From: Marinobacterium_A aestuariivivens
Lineage (GTDB): Bacteria; Pseudomonadota; Gammaproteobacteria; Pseudomonadales; Balneatricaceae
Reading direction: 5' to 3'
Assembly (NCBI RefSeq): GCF_042661465.1
Contig: NZ_JBHSWE010000001.1
Coordinates: 5,580,001-5,644,000 of the forward strand
DNA: 64,000 nucleotides
Shown here in pieces: positions 45,595-56,000 of the stretch (positions are counted from its first letter, which is position 1; every line of letters begins with the position of its first letter). The translations under genes and the position numbers were made by a program. A model generated the notes under the pieces. The model made no database searches, had not been told where the DNA came from, and worked only from the letters and a program-made list of their open reading frames with translations.

Positions 45595-47490
45595 ATGCTA
45601 CCCAGTTGTATCAAACAAGCATGCTTTCTCACGGCCGGCCTGTTTTCCATCAGCGCCCTCGCCGGCAGCTACGATCTGGTGATCGACCAGCAACCCCTCG
45701 AAATCGACGGCAAGGCAAAGACCGCCATGACCATCAACGGTGGCGTGCCGGGTCCGACGCTGCGCTTCAGGGAAGGCGAAGAGGTCACCATCAATGTCAC
45801 CAATAAGCTCGATGTCGACAGCTCGATCCACTGGCACGGTCTGCTGCTGCCCTATACTCAGGATGGCGTACCGGGCATCAGCTTTGCGGGCATCGAGCCC
45901 GGCGAGACTTTTACCTACCGCTTTCCGATCAAACAGGCCGGTACCTACTGGTACCACAGCCACTCGGGCTTCCAGGAGCAGGAAGGCGTCTATGGCTCGA
46001 TCGTGATCGAGCCGAAGAAGCGCGAGCCCTTCAGGTTCGATCGTGAATACGTCGTCATGCTGTCGGACTGGTCGGCCGAGACCGGCAAGCAGATCTTTTC
46101 CAACCTCAAGGGCCAGAGCGACTACTACAACTACAATCAACAGACCCTTGGCAGCTTCATCGACAACGTCCGGCAGAACGGCTTCGCTGCCACGGTGCGC
46201 AACCGCCTCGACTGGGGCAGCATGCGCATGATGCCGACCGATATCGCCGACGTCTCCGGCTACAGTTTCCTGGTCAACGGCAAGTCGCCGGACGATAACT
46301 GGACCGGCCTGTTCGAACCGGGCGAGCGGGTGCGTCTTCGCTTCATCAACGGCTCGGCGATGACCTATTTCGATATTCGCATGCCCGGCCTGAAAATGAC
46401 CCTGGTCCAGGCTGACGGCAACAACGTGCAGCCCGTCACTGTGGACGAGTTCCGCATCGCCGTGGCCGAAACCTACGATGTTATCGTGCAGCCCAAGGAG
46501 GACCGCGCCTTTTCGATCCTCGCCGAGTCGATCGACCGCTCCGGTTTCGCCCGCGGCACCCTGGCGCCGCGCGAGGGCATGGACGCCGAAATTCCGGCAC
46601 TGCGGGAACGGCCACTGCTGACCATGGCCGATATGAGCATGGCGAGTATGGGCGGCATGGATCATGGAGCCATGGGTCATGGCAATATGGCCGGGATGGA
46701 TCATGCCCGGGCGGTAGACATGGACCAGTCCCGGATGATGGCGAGCGCGGATCAATCCCCGATGCCGGGCATGGACCACTCGCAGATGTCGGGCATGGAT
46801 CATTCGCAGATGCAGGGCATGGACCACTCGCAGATGCAGGACATGGATCACTCGCAGATGCAGGACATGGACCACTCGCAGATGCCGGGTATGGATCATT
46901 CGCAGATGCCGGGTATGGATCATTCCCAGATGCCGGGTATGGATCATTCCCAGATGCCGGGTATGGATCATTCGCAGATGCAGACTGGGGCCGGCGCCAA
47001 TGGCGACTATGCACCGGGCAGCGGCCTGACACCGGCCGCGGCGAACGGCGGCAAGTTTCTGGTCTACGGCGACCTCAAGGCGATGACGCCTTTTGCCGAT
47101 TACCGCGCACCGGACCGCGAAATCGAGCTGCGCCTGACCGGCAACATGGAACGTTACTTCTGGTCGATCAACGGCATCAAGTTCTCCGACGCCGAGCCAA
47201 TCCGGCTGACTTATGGCGAACGTGTCCGAATCAAATTCGTCAACGACACCATGATGATGCACCCGATGCACCTGCATGGCATGTGGATGCAGCTCGACAG
47301 GGGCAACGGCCGCTTCAATCCGCTGAAACACGTCGTCAATGTCGCCCCCAACACCACCCTGACGGTGGATGTGCCGGTCGACGCCCTCGGCGAGTGGGCC
47401 TTCCATTGCCACCTGATGTACCACATGGCATCGGGCATGTTCCGCAAGGTGATCGTCGAACCGCCGGCCGCCCAGGCCGCGCAGATGTAA
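45595..47490 (+). CDS. copA: CopA-type periplasmic multicopper oxidase
   Basis: A 631-residue multicopper oxidase: signal peptide, then the four copper motifs IHWHG, YWYHSHSG, MHPMHLHGMW and FHCHLMYHM. Between domains 2 and 3 lies a Met/His linker (about residues 345-465) with nine copies of MDHSQM in an eight-residue period (see repeat). It fits the copper-resistance oxidase of copAB operons, which oxidises or binds periplasmic Cu(I). Start ATG at 45595; frame intact. It is followed by copB after 13 bp. Confidence 0.93.
   Translation: MLPSCIKQACFLTAGLFSISALAGSYDLVIDQQPLEIDGKAKTAMTINGGVPGPTLRFREGEEVTINVTNKLDVDSSIHWHGLLLPYTQDGVPGISFAGIEPGETFTYRFPIKQAGTYWYHSHSGFQEQEGVYGSIVIEPKKREPFRFDREYVVMLSDWSAETGKQIFSNLKGQSDYYNYNQQTLGSFIDNVRQNGFAATVRNRLDWGSMRMMPTDIADVSGYSFLVNGKSPDDNWTGLFEPGERVRLRFINGSAMTYFDIRMPGLKMTLVQADGNNVQPVTVDEFRIAVAETYDVIVQPKEDRAFSILAESIDRSGFARGTLAPREGMDAEIPALRERPLLTMADMSMASMGGMDHGAMGHGNMAGMDHARAVDMDQSRMMASADQSPMPGMDHSQMSGMDHSQMQGMDHSQMQDMDHSQMQDMDHSQMPGMDHSQMPGMDHSQMPGMDHSQMPGMDHSQMQTGAGANGDYAPGSGLTPAAANGGKFLVYGDLKAMTPFADYRAPDREIELRLTGNMERYFWSINGIKFSDAEPIRLTYGERVRIKFVNDTMMMHPMHLHGMWMQLDRGNGRFNPLKHVVNVAPNTTLTVDVPVDALGEWAFHCHLMYHMASGMFRKVIVEPPAAQAAQM
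46771..46986 (+). repeat. Nine tandem 24-bp units encoding MDHSQM(x)(x)
   Basis: Units read MDHSQMSG, QG, QD, QD, then PG four times and QT at the last two positions. Four nearly identical PG units in a row suggest recent slippage expansion. Each adds one His and two Met as possible Cu(I) ligands. Confidence 0.9.
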
Positions 47491-47503
47491 GGAAACCGAT
47501 CCA

Positions 47504-48232
47504 ATGAGCAGATTATCGAACCCGGGCGCACTCCAGCGCCTGACAGTCGCCGCCCTGGCTCTGACCGCCGCCATACCGGTGGCGGCCGATATGAAGGACG
47601 ACGCGGTGATGAGCAAATTCATGCTGGATCGCTTCGAAACGCGTCGCGACGACGGCCAGGACCTGCTGGCCTGGGAAGCCCAGCTCAATGTGCACACCGA
47701 TTACCAGGGCCTGGCGCTGAAGCTCGACGGCGAACGCCCCGAGGGTGGCCCTACCGAAAGCGCCGAATACCAGTTGCTGTACCAGCGTCTGGTCTCGGAG
47801 TTCTTCGACGCCCAGTTCGGCATTCGCTATGACGATCAGCCTGGGCCGTCCCGCAGCTATGCGGTCGCCGGCCTGCAGGGCCTGGCGCCTTACTGGTTCG
47901 AGATCGATGCCAACCTGTATCTCAGCGACGAAGGCGACCTGTCGGCCTCGCTCGAAGCCGAGTACGACCTGCTGCTGACCCAGCGCCTGGTGCTGCAACC
48001 GGCCGCGGAGCTGAATGTCGCTTTCAGCGACGACGAGGAGATCGGTGTCGGTTCGGGCCTCGGCACCGCTGAACTGGGGGTGCGACTGCGTTACGAGCTA
48101 CACCGCAAGTTCGCCCCCTACATCGGTGTTCACTGGGAGAAGAAATTCGGCGATACCGCAGACTTCGCCCGGGAAGAAGGCGAGGACATCGAGTCCACCA
48201 CCTACCTGCTGGGCGTCACTGCCTGGTTCTGA
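47504..48232 (+). CDS. copB: CopB-like outer-membrane copper-resistance protein
   Basis: A 242-residue protein with a signal peptide (ending IPVAAD) and a beta-barrel pattern of alternating hydrophobic strands; FDAQFGIRYD, GPSRSYAVAGLQGLAPYWFEID and YIGVHWEKKFGDTADFAREEGED are typical of CopB. The usual Met-rich N-terminal repeats of longer CopB proteins are missing, so this is the short form. It ends in a Phe (TAWF), as outer-membrane proteins do. Confidence 0.88.
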   Translation: MSRLSNPGALQRLTVAALALTAAIPVAADMKDDAVMSKFMLDRFETRRDDGQDLLAWEAQLNVHTDYQGLALKLDGERPEGGPTESAEYQLLYQRLVSEFFDAQFGIRYDDQPGPSRSYAVAGLQGLAPYWFEIDANLYLSDEGDLSASLEAEYDLLLTQRLVLQPAAELNVAFSDDEEIGVGSGLGTAELGVRLRYELHRKFAPYIGVHWEKKFGDTADFAREEGEDIESTTYLLGVTAWF

Positions 48233-48311
48233 GGTTGCGGTGACAGGCCGGACGGAACACTCATTCCCCGCGCCTGACGGCTCTGTCCATCCAGTCTCAA
48301 ACCAATGAGTA

Positions 48312-48331
48312 TCCGGGCCTTTAGGCCCGGA
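48312..48331. terminator. Hairpin between copB and the ABC membrane-domain gene
   Basis: TCCGGGCCT and AGGCCCGGA form a perfect 9-bp stem around TT. No T-run follows, so it may be a terminator or a leader hairpin. Confidence 0.5.
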
Positions 48332-48358
48332 CATTCTCACCCGAGTTCGGTTACCTGA

Positions 48359-49534
48359 ATGTTCGAGCAACTCCACCTCTTAAGCGACGAACTGGTTGCT
48401 ACCTATTTCAGCCATTCGCACTGGTGGCTGCATACGACAGTGCACTGGATACTGCTCGGCTCCCCCATTATGTTAACCGGTTTACTCGCACTTCAACTGC
48501 ATAAAACCCTGCGATTCTACCTCCACAAGAGTCAACAACTGCTCCCTGCAAAAAATATTCAGCGCAGCAAAATGCACCGAGAGATCAGCGGAACACTCTA
48601 TTCCTATATTGTATTTAACACCGGCAGGCAACAAGTCCTGCTTTTTCTGGTGGCACTGCTGTCCCTGCCTTTACTGTACATAACACTGGAAATTCCCAAA
48701 CATATCGTCAACCATGCCATCGGCACCGATGACTTTCCAATCGATATCGTTGGTATCCAGCTTGATCAGCTCGAGTTTCTGTTCGGACTCTGCCTTCTCT
48801 ATCTGTTGGCCATCAGCCTGAATGGCTCACTCAAATATTCGGTAAACCTGTTCAAGGGTATACTGGCCGAATCGATTCTCCGGCGATTGCGGGTCAAGGT
48901 CTACAGCCTGTGGCGCAAGCGCCAGGGCGAGAGCAACCAGTCCCAGGTTATCCCGGTCATTGTGCAGGAACTGGAGGCCATCGCCGGTTTTGCCGGCGAT
49001 ATCGTCGTGCTGCCGGTTTTCCAGGGCGGCACCTTCCTGACCATCCTGTTTTTCCTCTTTATGCAGGACCCGTTGCTGGGCGCTGCGGCCGTATCACTGC
49101 TCCCCGTGCAACTTATCGTGATTCCTCATCTGCAGAAAAAGGTCAATTATCTTGGCCGCCTGCGCATGAAGGAGGTGCGGCACCTTGGCAGGGTGATCGG
49201 GGACCATACCGATCAATTCCCTTCAAAAACGGTTTCAGCCTTTGCCTCCATTCGCACGCTGCAATCGCTGCGCATCCAGATTTACCGCCGCAAATTCATG
49301 ATGAAAGGGCTCTACAACTTCGTCACCCATATGACGCCTTTTTTCTTCTATACCATTGGCGGCTATCTGGTCATTGAAGAAAAGTTGACGTTCGGTGCAC
49401 TGGTGGCCGCACTCGCCGCTCACAAGGATTTTTCGGCACCGCTAAAAGAACTGTTCAGATACTATCAAACACTCGAGGATGTCCGTATCAGATGGAACGA
49501 GCTTGCGATTTTATTAAAACGCCAGCCGGGCTAG
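48359..49534 (+). CDS. Stand-alone ABC-exporter membrane domain, no ATPase
   Basis: A 391-residue protein resembling the transmembrane half of type IV ABC exporters: six hydrophobic segments, KGILAESILRRLRVKVYSLW (a coupling-helix-like segment), YLGRLRMKEVRHLGRVIGDHT, and TFGALVAALAAHKDFSAPLKELFRYYQTLEDVRIRW at the C-terminus where an ATPase domain would normally begin. No Walker motif follows and none is encoded nearby. Its DNA is visibly more AT-rich than the neighbouring genes, suggesting separate origin. Whether it pairs with an ATPase elsewhere is unknown. Confidence 0.7.
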   Translation: MFEQLHLLSDELVATYFSHSHWWLHTTVHWILLGSPIMLTGLLALQLHKTLRFYLHKSQQLLPAKNIQRSKMHREISGTLYSYIVFNTGRQQVLLFLVALLSLPLLYITLEIPKHIVNHAIGTDDFPIDIVGIQLDQLEFLFGLCLLYLLAISLNGSLKYSVNLFKGILAESILRRLRVKVYSLWRKRQGESNQSQVIPVIVQELEAIAGFAGDIVVLPVFQGGTFLTILFFLFMQDPLLGAAAVSLLPVQLIVIPHLQKKVNYLGRLRMKEVRHLGRVIGDHTDQFPSKTVSAFASIRTLQSLRIQIYRRKFMMKGLYNFVTHMTPFFFYTIGGYLVIEEKLTFGALVAALAAHKDFSAPLKELFRYYQTLEDVRIRWNELAILLKRQPG

Positions 49535-49753
49535 ATCAAGCATAAACCACTAGGAATGCTCGCCGTGACAATAGCGAAGACACGCAGCAGGAAACAGAAA
49601 ACTATTGATACCCATCAACAAATATCATCTATTATAAGAGTAATATGATTTCGACAATGGCGACCAAAAGTTGCTGAAAGCTATACTAAGTCATATCGGA
49701 AAGCAGTACGTTTACTGACAGCGGATAAAACGATTTCAGGAGAATTCGCGACC
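49535..49753. promoter_or_regulatory. AT-rich upstream region of the cus efflux operon
   Basis: A 219-bp AT-rich stretch with no gene. It ends with AGGAG about 13 bp before the start at 49754 and probably holds the promoter for the small membrane protein and cusCBA genes. Confidence 0.45.
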
Positions 49754-50143
49754 ATGCTGATGCAGCAGTTTCGCAGCCGACGCAAACTGATCCGGCCTCT
49801 GCTGCTGTTGTGGCTGATCTGTTCCGCTGCGCTGCTCTGTCAGGCCCTCGTTCCTCCGGCGGCCTCGGCGATCGCGTTGTCGACATCCGCCCTGTCCGAC
49901 AGCACCACCCTGGATGCGGACGGGTGCGATCATCCGCTAGCCGATCAGGTATCCGACTGCGAACGCCAGTCTGATCTCAGTCTGCCGGCATCGCTGGTGC
50001 TGCCACTGGCAGTCCTGTCGCTGCTGATGGCCATCTTCGCCCTGCCCCATCTGCGCCGGATAGCGATCCCGGCCCGGGCCGCCGGGCCCTTCCGTTTTCC
50101 GCCTCCCCCACTCCGTCTGCTGAAGTGCTGCTATCTGAATTAG
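49754..50143 (+). CDS. Small membrane protein preceding cusC
   Basis: A 129-residue protein with one N-terminal helix (LIRPLLLLWLICSAALLCQAL) and another near the C-terminus (LVLPLAVLSLLMAIFAL), separated by a short periplasmic loop with DADGCDHPLADQVSDCE. The two cysteines and a histidine could bind metal. Small proteins of this layout often precede RND metal-efflux genes. Start could be 49754 or the Met two codons later. Function unknown. Confidence 0.6.
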   Translation: MLMQQFRSRRKLIRPLLLLWLICSAALLCQALVPPAASAIALSTSALSDSTTLDADGCDHPLADQVSDCERQSDLSLPASLVLPLAVLSLLMAIFALPHLRRIAIPARAAGPFRFPPPPLRLLKCCYLN

Positions 50144-50278
50144 CGCTTCACCTTTCGCCACTGACCCTTGAATGACATGGACGCCGTTGCCGCGTCCGGC
50201 ACCGCCTGTTGACGCCCGAAATCCGGGGGATCCGAGGCGGCAGCATATCGTACTGCAACACTGGAGTGACCCTTTGCC

Positions 50279-51553
50279 ATGCGACTGACGCTTTTGGTTG
50301 CCGGCCTGCTGGCCGCTACCGTTACCTTTGCGGCGCCGCCGCTAACCCTGCTGCAAGCCGAACAGATCGCCCTGGCCCGGGATGCGGAAAGCAGCCGTCT
50401 GAATCTGCTCGGCGAGGCTGCGGACCACCAGGCCGTGGCCGAAAGGCAGCTGCCGGACCCCAGGTTGTCCCTCGGGGCACAGAATCTGCCCACCGACACT
50501 TTTTCGTTCGATCAGGAACCCATGACCCAGCTGCGACTGGCGCTGACACAGCAGTTTCCCGCCGGCGACAGCCTGCAGTTGGCGGGCAACAGACGACAGC
50601 TCGGAGGCGATGTCCAGCGGCAACAACGCCGTGACCGCCAGCTCAAGATTCTGGAAGGCGTGCGACTCGCCTGGCTGGAACTGCTTCACTGGCAGCATGC
50701 CCAGAACATCCTGCGGGAGGATGCGCAACTGTTCCGGCAGTTGCGGGATATCACCCGCTCCCTGTACCAGGTCGGCCGGGCCCGGCAACAGGACCTGCTG
50801 CGTGCCGAAGTGGAACTCGCTACCCTCGATGACCGGCTGCTGCAGGCCCGGCTACGGGAACAGGAAGTCCAGGCCATGCTGGCACGCTGGATCGGCGACA
50901 ACAACGCCCGGCGACCGCTGGCCGGCGAACATCCGGCTGCGGCGTCCTGGTCGCGGCAACCGTCGGACATCGATGCAGCCCTGATTGCCCATCCCAGCGT
51001 GCAGCAGCGGGATCTGCAGATCGAGATCGCCGAAACCGGCGTAGCGCTGGCGCGCGAAGCTTACAAGCCGGCCTGGGGGCTCGAGGTGGCTTACGGCTGG
51101 CGCAACGGCGACAACGCCGACGGATCGGACCGGTCCGATTTCTTCTCCGCCGGGGTCAGCCTGCAACTGCCGCTCTTTACCGGCCAGCGCCAGGATCGAA
51201 GGGCCCTGGCCGCGCAGCAAGAGCGCGAGGCCGCCCGGGAGCAACGCCTGGAATGGTTGCGCCAGCTGCAGGCACAGGTGGCCGCCGAACAGGCGCGGGT
51301 CGAGCAGTTCGATGCCCGGCTGGTGCTGTACCGGGACCAACTGGTATCTCAGGCCCGCGCCAGGGCCGAAGCGGCGCTGGCCGCCTATCAGTCCAACGCC
51401 ACCGACTTCCCCGACCTGATGCGCAGCTACCTGGCATGGCAGGCGTTGCGCCTGGAGCAGCTGAGACTGCAAACCGATGCCGCCCAGGCCCATGCCCGGC
51501 TGGCATATTTCCTGCCCGTTTCCCAGAGCGTCATGGAGTCACCCGATGCGTAA
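50279..51553 (+). CDS. cusC: TolC/CusC-family outer-membrane factor
   Basis: A 424-residue outer-membrane efflux protein: signal peptide (LLVAGLLAATVTFAAPP) then two TolC repeats of long coiled-coil helices (SRLNLLGEAADHQAVAERQLPDP; RDRQLKILEGVRLAWLELLHW) and barrel strands (DFFSAGVSLQLPLFTGQRQD). It overlaps the cusB start by 8 bp. It forms the outer exit duct of the efflux pump. Confidence 0.9.
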   Translation: MRLTLLVAGLLAATVTFAAPPLTLLQAEQIALARDAESSRLNLLGEAADHQAVAERQLPDPRLSLGAQNLPTDTFSFDQEPMTQLRLALTQQFPAGDSLQLAGNRRQLGGDVQRQQRRDRQLKILEGVRLAWLELLHWQHAQNILREDAQLFRQLRDITRSLYQVGRARQQDLLRAEVELATLDDRLLQARLREQEVQAMLARWIGDNNARRPLAGEHPAAASWSRQPSDIDAALIAHPSVQQRDLQIEIAETGVALAREAYKPAWGLEVAYGWRNGDNADGSDRSDFFSAGVSLQLPLFTGQRQDRRALAAQQEREAAREQRLEWLRQLQAQVAAEQARVEQFDARLVLYRDQLVSQARARAEAALAAYQSNATDFPDLMRSYLAWQALRLEQLRLQTDAAQAHARLAYFLPVSQSVMESPDA

Positions 51554-53010
51554 TGCACTGCTGATTGTCACCCTCGTCGCCGGCGCCTTCGCCGCCGGCT
51601 GGCATGGCAAGGCGTACTGGCACGCCGACACCGCGAGCGCCTCGACGGAGGAGACCGGTGCCGCGAAGCCCTCTACTGGGTCGCGCCGATGGATCCCAAC
51701 TACCGCCGCGACAAACCCGGCAAATCGCCGATGGGCATGGACCTGATACCGGTCTATGCCGAGGCGTCGCCGGACGCCGACGACGGCGCCGTGCGGATCA
51801 GCCCGGTGACCGAACACAACCTCGGCGTGCGCAGCGCCGAAGTGACCCGCGGACCGTTGCAACTGCCGATCCGCACCGCCGGCACCCTCGTCTTCGACGA
51901 AGACCGGCTGAGCCATGTCCACAGCCGGGTCGATGGCTGGATCGAACGGCTCCATGTCAAGGCCGCCGGCGACCCGGTGCGTCAGGGCCAGAAGCTGTTC
52001 GACCTCTACTCGCCGGCTCTGGTCAATGCCCAGGAGGAGTATCTCGCCGCGCTGCGCAGCGGCAATGCCGGGCTGCTGCAGGCCTCGCGCGAACGCCTGC
52101 GTGCGCTCGGGCTGACCGGGCCGCAGATCGATCGGCTGCACAGGGAACGCAAGGTGGAACAGCTGATCGGCATCCATGCCCCCAGGATGGCGTGGTCGAG
52201 CGGCTTCAGGTGCGCCAGGGGATGTTTATCCAGCCGGCCACCGAAGTGATGTCGGTGGCCTCGCTGGAATCGCTCTGGCTGATTGCCGAGGTGTTCGAGC
52301 GCCAGGCCGGCTGGGTGCGGCCCGGGCAGCCGGTGGAGATCGCCGTGGCCGCGCAGCCCGGCCGGATCTGGCGCGGCCAGGTCGATTATCTGTATCCGAT
52401 GCTGGATGCCAAGACCCGCACCCTGCAGGTCCGCGTCAGGATCGACAACCCGGACGGAGTGCTGAAACCGAACATGTTCGCCACCCTGACCCTCGAGGCC
52501 AACATCGGCGAGGCGGTGATTTCGGTGCCACGTGAGGCGGTGATCCGCAGCGGCCGCCATGACCGTGTGGTCGTCGCCGAGGGCGACGGCCGCTACCGTC
52601 CCGCGCCGGTCAGGCTCGGAGTCGAAGCCGGCGACCGGGTGCAGATCCTGGAAGGCCTGGCACCGGGCCAGCGCGTCGTCACCTCGGCCCAGTTCCTGAT
52701 CGACTCGGAATCCAGGATCGACGTTTCGCTCGCCGGCCTCACCTCGGCCGACCAGCCCGGTGCCGCACCCGATCGCGTCCGGGTCGAGGGCCGGGTCGAG
52801 AGCCTGATGCCGGCGCACGGCATGCTGACCCTCAGCCACGGGCCCGTTGCGGCCTGGCAGTGGCCGGCGATGACGATGGACTTCGTCACCGCAGATGGTC
52901 TGAGCCTCGCGGGCATCGAGGCGGGACAGCCGGTGCGTGTGGAAATCAGCCGTCATGGCGAGTCCGATTACCGCATCAGCGCCATCGAACCCGCGTCGCA
53001 CCGGCACTGA
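51546..53010 (+). CDS. cusB: CusB-type periplasmic adaptor with C-terminal CusF domain
   Basis: Membrane-fusion protein: N-terminal helix (MRNALLIVTLVAGAFAAGWHG), the heavy-metal YHS-like segment LYWVAPMDPNYRRDKPGKSPMG, the hairpin and lipoyl parts (VDGWIERLHVKAAGDPVRQG), barrel, and a C-terminal CusF-like Cu/Ag-binding domain (VESLMPAHGMLTLSHGPVAAW then WPAMTMDF). Two frameshifts need repair: one base near 51661 (TGAAEALYWVAPMDP) and one C at 52180-52184 (GIHAPQDGVVERLQV). Repaired length is about 488 residues. It links CusA to CusC; the fused CusF replaces a separate chaperone. Confidence 0.87.
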
Positions 53011-53073
53011 CCCCAGGGAGACCCGAATGAACACCCTGACGACCCTCTGCGCTCATCCAGGAGGAGCAGCCGA

Positions 53074-56000
53074 ATGATTGCTGCCGTGATCCGCTGGTCG
53101 CTGACCAACCGTTTTCTGGTCGTGCTGGCAAGCGCCCTGCTGATCGGCTGGGGCCTCCTTGCCGTGCGCCAGACACCGATCGACGCCATTCCCGACCTGT
53201 CCGATGTGCAGGTCATCATCAAGACTTCCTACCCCGGCCAGGCACCCCAGGTGGTGCAGGACCAGGTGACCTTCCCGCTCACCACCGCGATGCTGTCGGT
53301 ACCCGGAGCCGTCACGGTACGGGGCTACTCCTTCTTCGGCGACTCCTACGTCTACGTGATCTTCGAGGATGGCACCGACCTCTACTGGGCACGCTCGCGG
53401 GTGCTGGAATACCTCAGCCAGGTGGCCGGCAACCTGCCGGCCTCGGCCAGACCGCAGCTCGGACCTGACGCCACCGGTGTCGGCTGGGTCTACGCCTACG
53501 CACTGGTCGACCGCAGCGGCCGGCACGATCTGGCGCAGCTGCGCTCGCTGCAGGACTGGTTCCTCAAGTACGAGCTGCAGACCGTGCCCGGCGTATCCGA
53601 AGTGGCCTCGGTCGGTGGCATGGTCAAGCAGTACCAGATCCAGGTCGACCCAAACCGCTTGCGCGCCTACGGCATCCCGCTCGCGCACATCAAGCAGGCC
53701 ATCCAGCGCGGCAACCAGGAGGTGGGCGCCTCGGTGATCGAGATGGCCGAGGCCGAATACATGGTACGGGTCAGCGGCTACGCCCAGGATATCGAGGCCC
53801 AGCGCAAGATACCGCTCGGACTCAATGAGCGCGGTACCCCGATACTGCTCGAAGATGTCGCCGATGTCGTGCTGGGGCCGCAGATGCGCCGCGGCATCGC
53901 CGAGCTCGACGGCGAGGGCGAGGTGGTCGGCGGCATTATCGTGATGCGCTTCGGCGAGAATGCCCAGAAGACCATCGAGGGCGTCAAGGCCCGGCTCGAA
54001 ACGCTGAAAAAGGGGCTTCCGGACGGCGTCGAGATCCTGACCACCTACGACCGCTCGGGGCTGATCCAGAACGCGGTGGACAATCTCTATGAAAAGCTGT
54101 TCGAGGAATTCGTCGTCGTCACCCTGATCTGCGCCGCCTTCCTGTTCCACCTGCGCTCGGCACTGGTGGTGATCATCAGCCTGCCGATCGGCATCCTTGC
54201 CGCCTTTATCGTGATGCAGCAGCAGGGGGTCAATGCCAACATCATGTCGCTCGGGGGCATCGCCATTGCCATCGGTGCCATGGTCGACGGCGCCATCGTG
54301 ATGATCGAAAACGTGCACAAGCATATGGAGCGCGCCGAACTGACCGACGCCAACCGCTGGCAGATCATCGGCGAGGCAGCATCGGAAGTCGGACCGGCAC
54401 TGTTTTTCTCGCTGCTGATCATCACCCTGAGCTTCCTGCCGGTGTTCACGCTCGAAGCCCAGGAAGGCAAGCTGTTCGCGCCGCTGGCCTTCACCAAGAC
54501 CTATGCGATGGCGGCGGCGGCGGGCCTGGCCATCACCCTGGTGCCGGTGCTGATGGGCTATTGCATCCGCGGCCGGGTGCTGCCGGAGCATCGCAATCCG
54601 CTCAACCGCCTGCTGACCGCGGCGTACCGGCCGGTGATCCGCGGCGTGCTGCACTTTCCGAAGACCACGCTGCTGCTGGCCGCACTCGCGGTCGCTGTGG
54701 GGCTCTGGCCGGCCAGCCGGCTGGGCAGCGAATTCATGCCGCCGCTCGACGAAGGCGACCTGATGTACATGCCCACCACCTATGCGGCGGTATCGATCGA
54801 GGAGGCACGGCGGATCCTGCAGCGCACGGATCGCCTGATCCGCACCCTGCCGGAGGTCAAGACGGTGTTCGGCAAGATCGGACGGGCCGACACCGCCACC
54901 GACCCGGCGCCGCTGACGATGATCGAAACCTTCATCCAGCTGCAGCCGAAGGACAGCTGGCGCCCGGGCATGACAGCTGAACGGCTGCGCCGCGAACTGG
55001 ACGCCCTGGTGCAGTTTCCGGGCCTGACCAACGCCTGGGTGATGCCGATCAAGACCCGGATCGACATGCTCTCGACCGGCATCAAGACGCCGGTCGGCAT
55101 CAAGGTGTCGGGTCCCGACCTGCGCCAAATTGAAAAGATCGGCAAGCGCCTCGAGGAGGTAATGCCCCAGGTCGCCGGCACCGCCTCGGTCTACTCCGAG
55201 CGGGTGGCCGGCGGCCGTTACATCAAGGTGGATATCCAGCGCGAGCAGGCCGCGCGCTACGGCCTCAATGTCGCCGACATTCAGGACGTGGTGCGTACCG
55301 CCGTCGGCGGCATGAACGTCACCGAGACGGTGGAAGGACTGGAGCGCTATCCAGTCAACCTGCGCTACCCCCAGGCCTACCGCGACTCGGTGGAGCAGCT
55401 TCGGCTGCTGCCGGTCGTGACCCCGGCGGGACTACGTATCGCCCTGGCCGACGTCGCCGACATCTACGTCGACGACGGTCCGCCTGCGATCAAGAGCGAG
55501 AATGCGCGGCTCAACGGCTGGACCCTGGTGGACATCGACGGCCGCGACCTGGGCTCCTACGTCGTGGAGGCCCAGCGCCTGGTGGCCGAACAGGTGGCGC
55601 TGCCGCCGGGCTATTCCATCGCCTGGTCCGGTCAGTACGAGTACATGGTACGGGCCAAGGAACGCCTGACTTTGGTGGTGCCGTTTACCCTGGCCATCAT
55701 CCTGCTGCTGCTCTATCTCAACTTCCGCAACCTGGTCGAGGTACTGATCATCATGGGCACCCTGCCTTTTGCCCTGGTCGGCGGCGTCTGGCTGCTGTAC
55801 CTGCTGGGGTACAATCTGTCCATCGCCGTGGCGGTGGGCTTCATCGCGCTGGCCGGGGTCGCGGTGGAGATCGGCGTGCTGATGCTGGTCTACCTGAATC
55901 AGTCGCTGTCGCGACGCCGCGCCGAAGCCACGGCCGCCGGACGGGAACTGACGCGGGAGGACCTCCGGGAGGCCGTGATGCAGGGCGCGGGGCTGCGGGT

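Noticed and set aside
46771..46986. Tandem repeat considered as a CRISPR array
   Set aside because: The repeats are contiguous, in frame and coding (24-bp units); no spacers.
45598..47697. A 699-codon open frame opposite the copper oxidase and copB
   Set aside because: It is the antisense of a clear multicopper oxidase; the product is a His/Arg-rich low-complexity sequence created by the MDHSQM repeats and has no start signal.
53053..55128. A 691-codon open frame on the - strand
   Set aside because: Antisense of cusA, which is a full-length intact family member.
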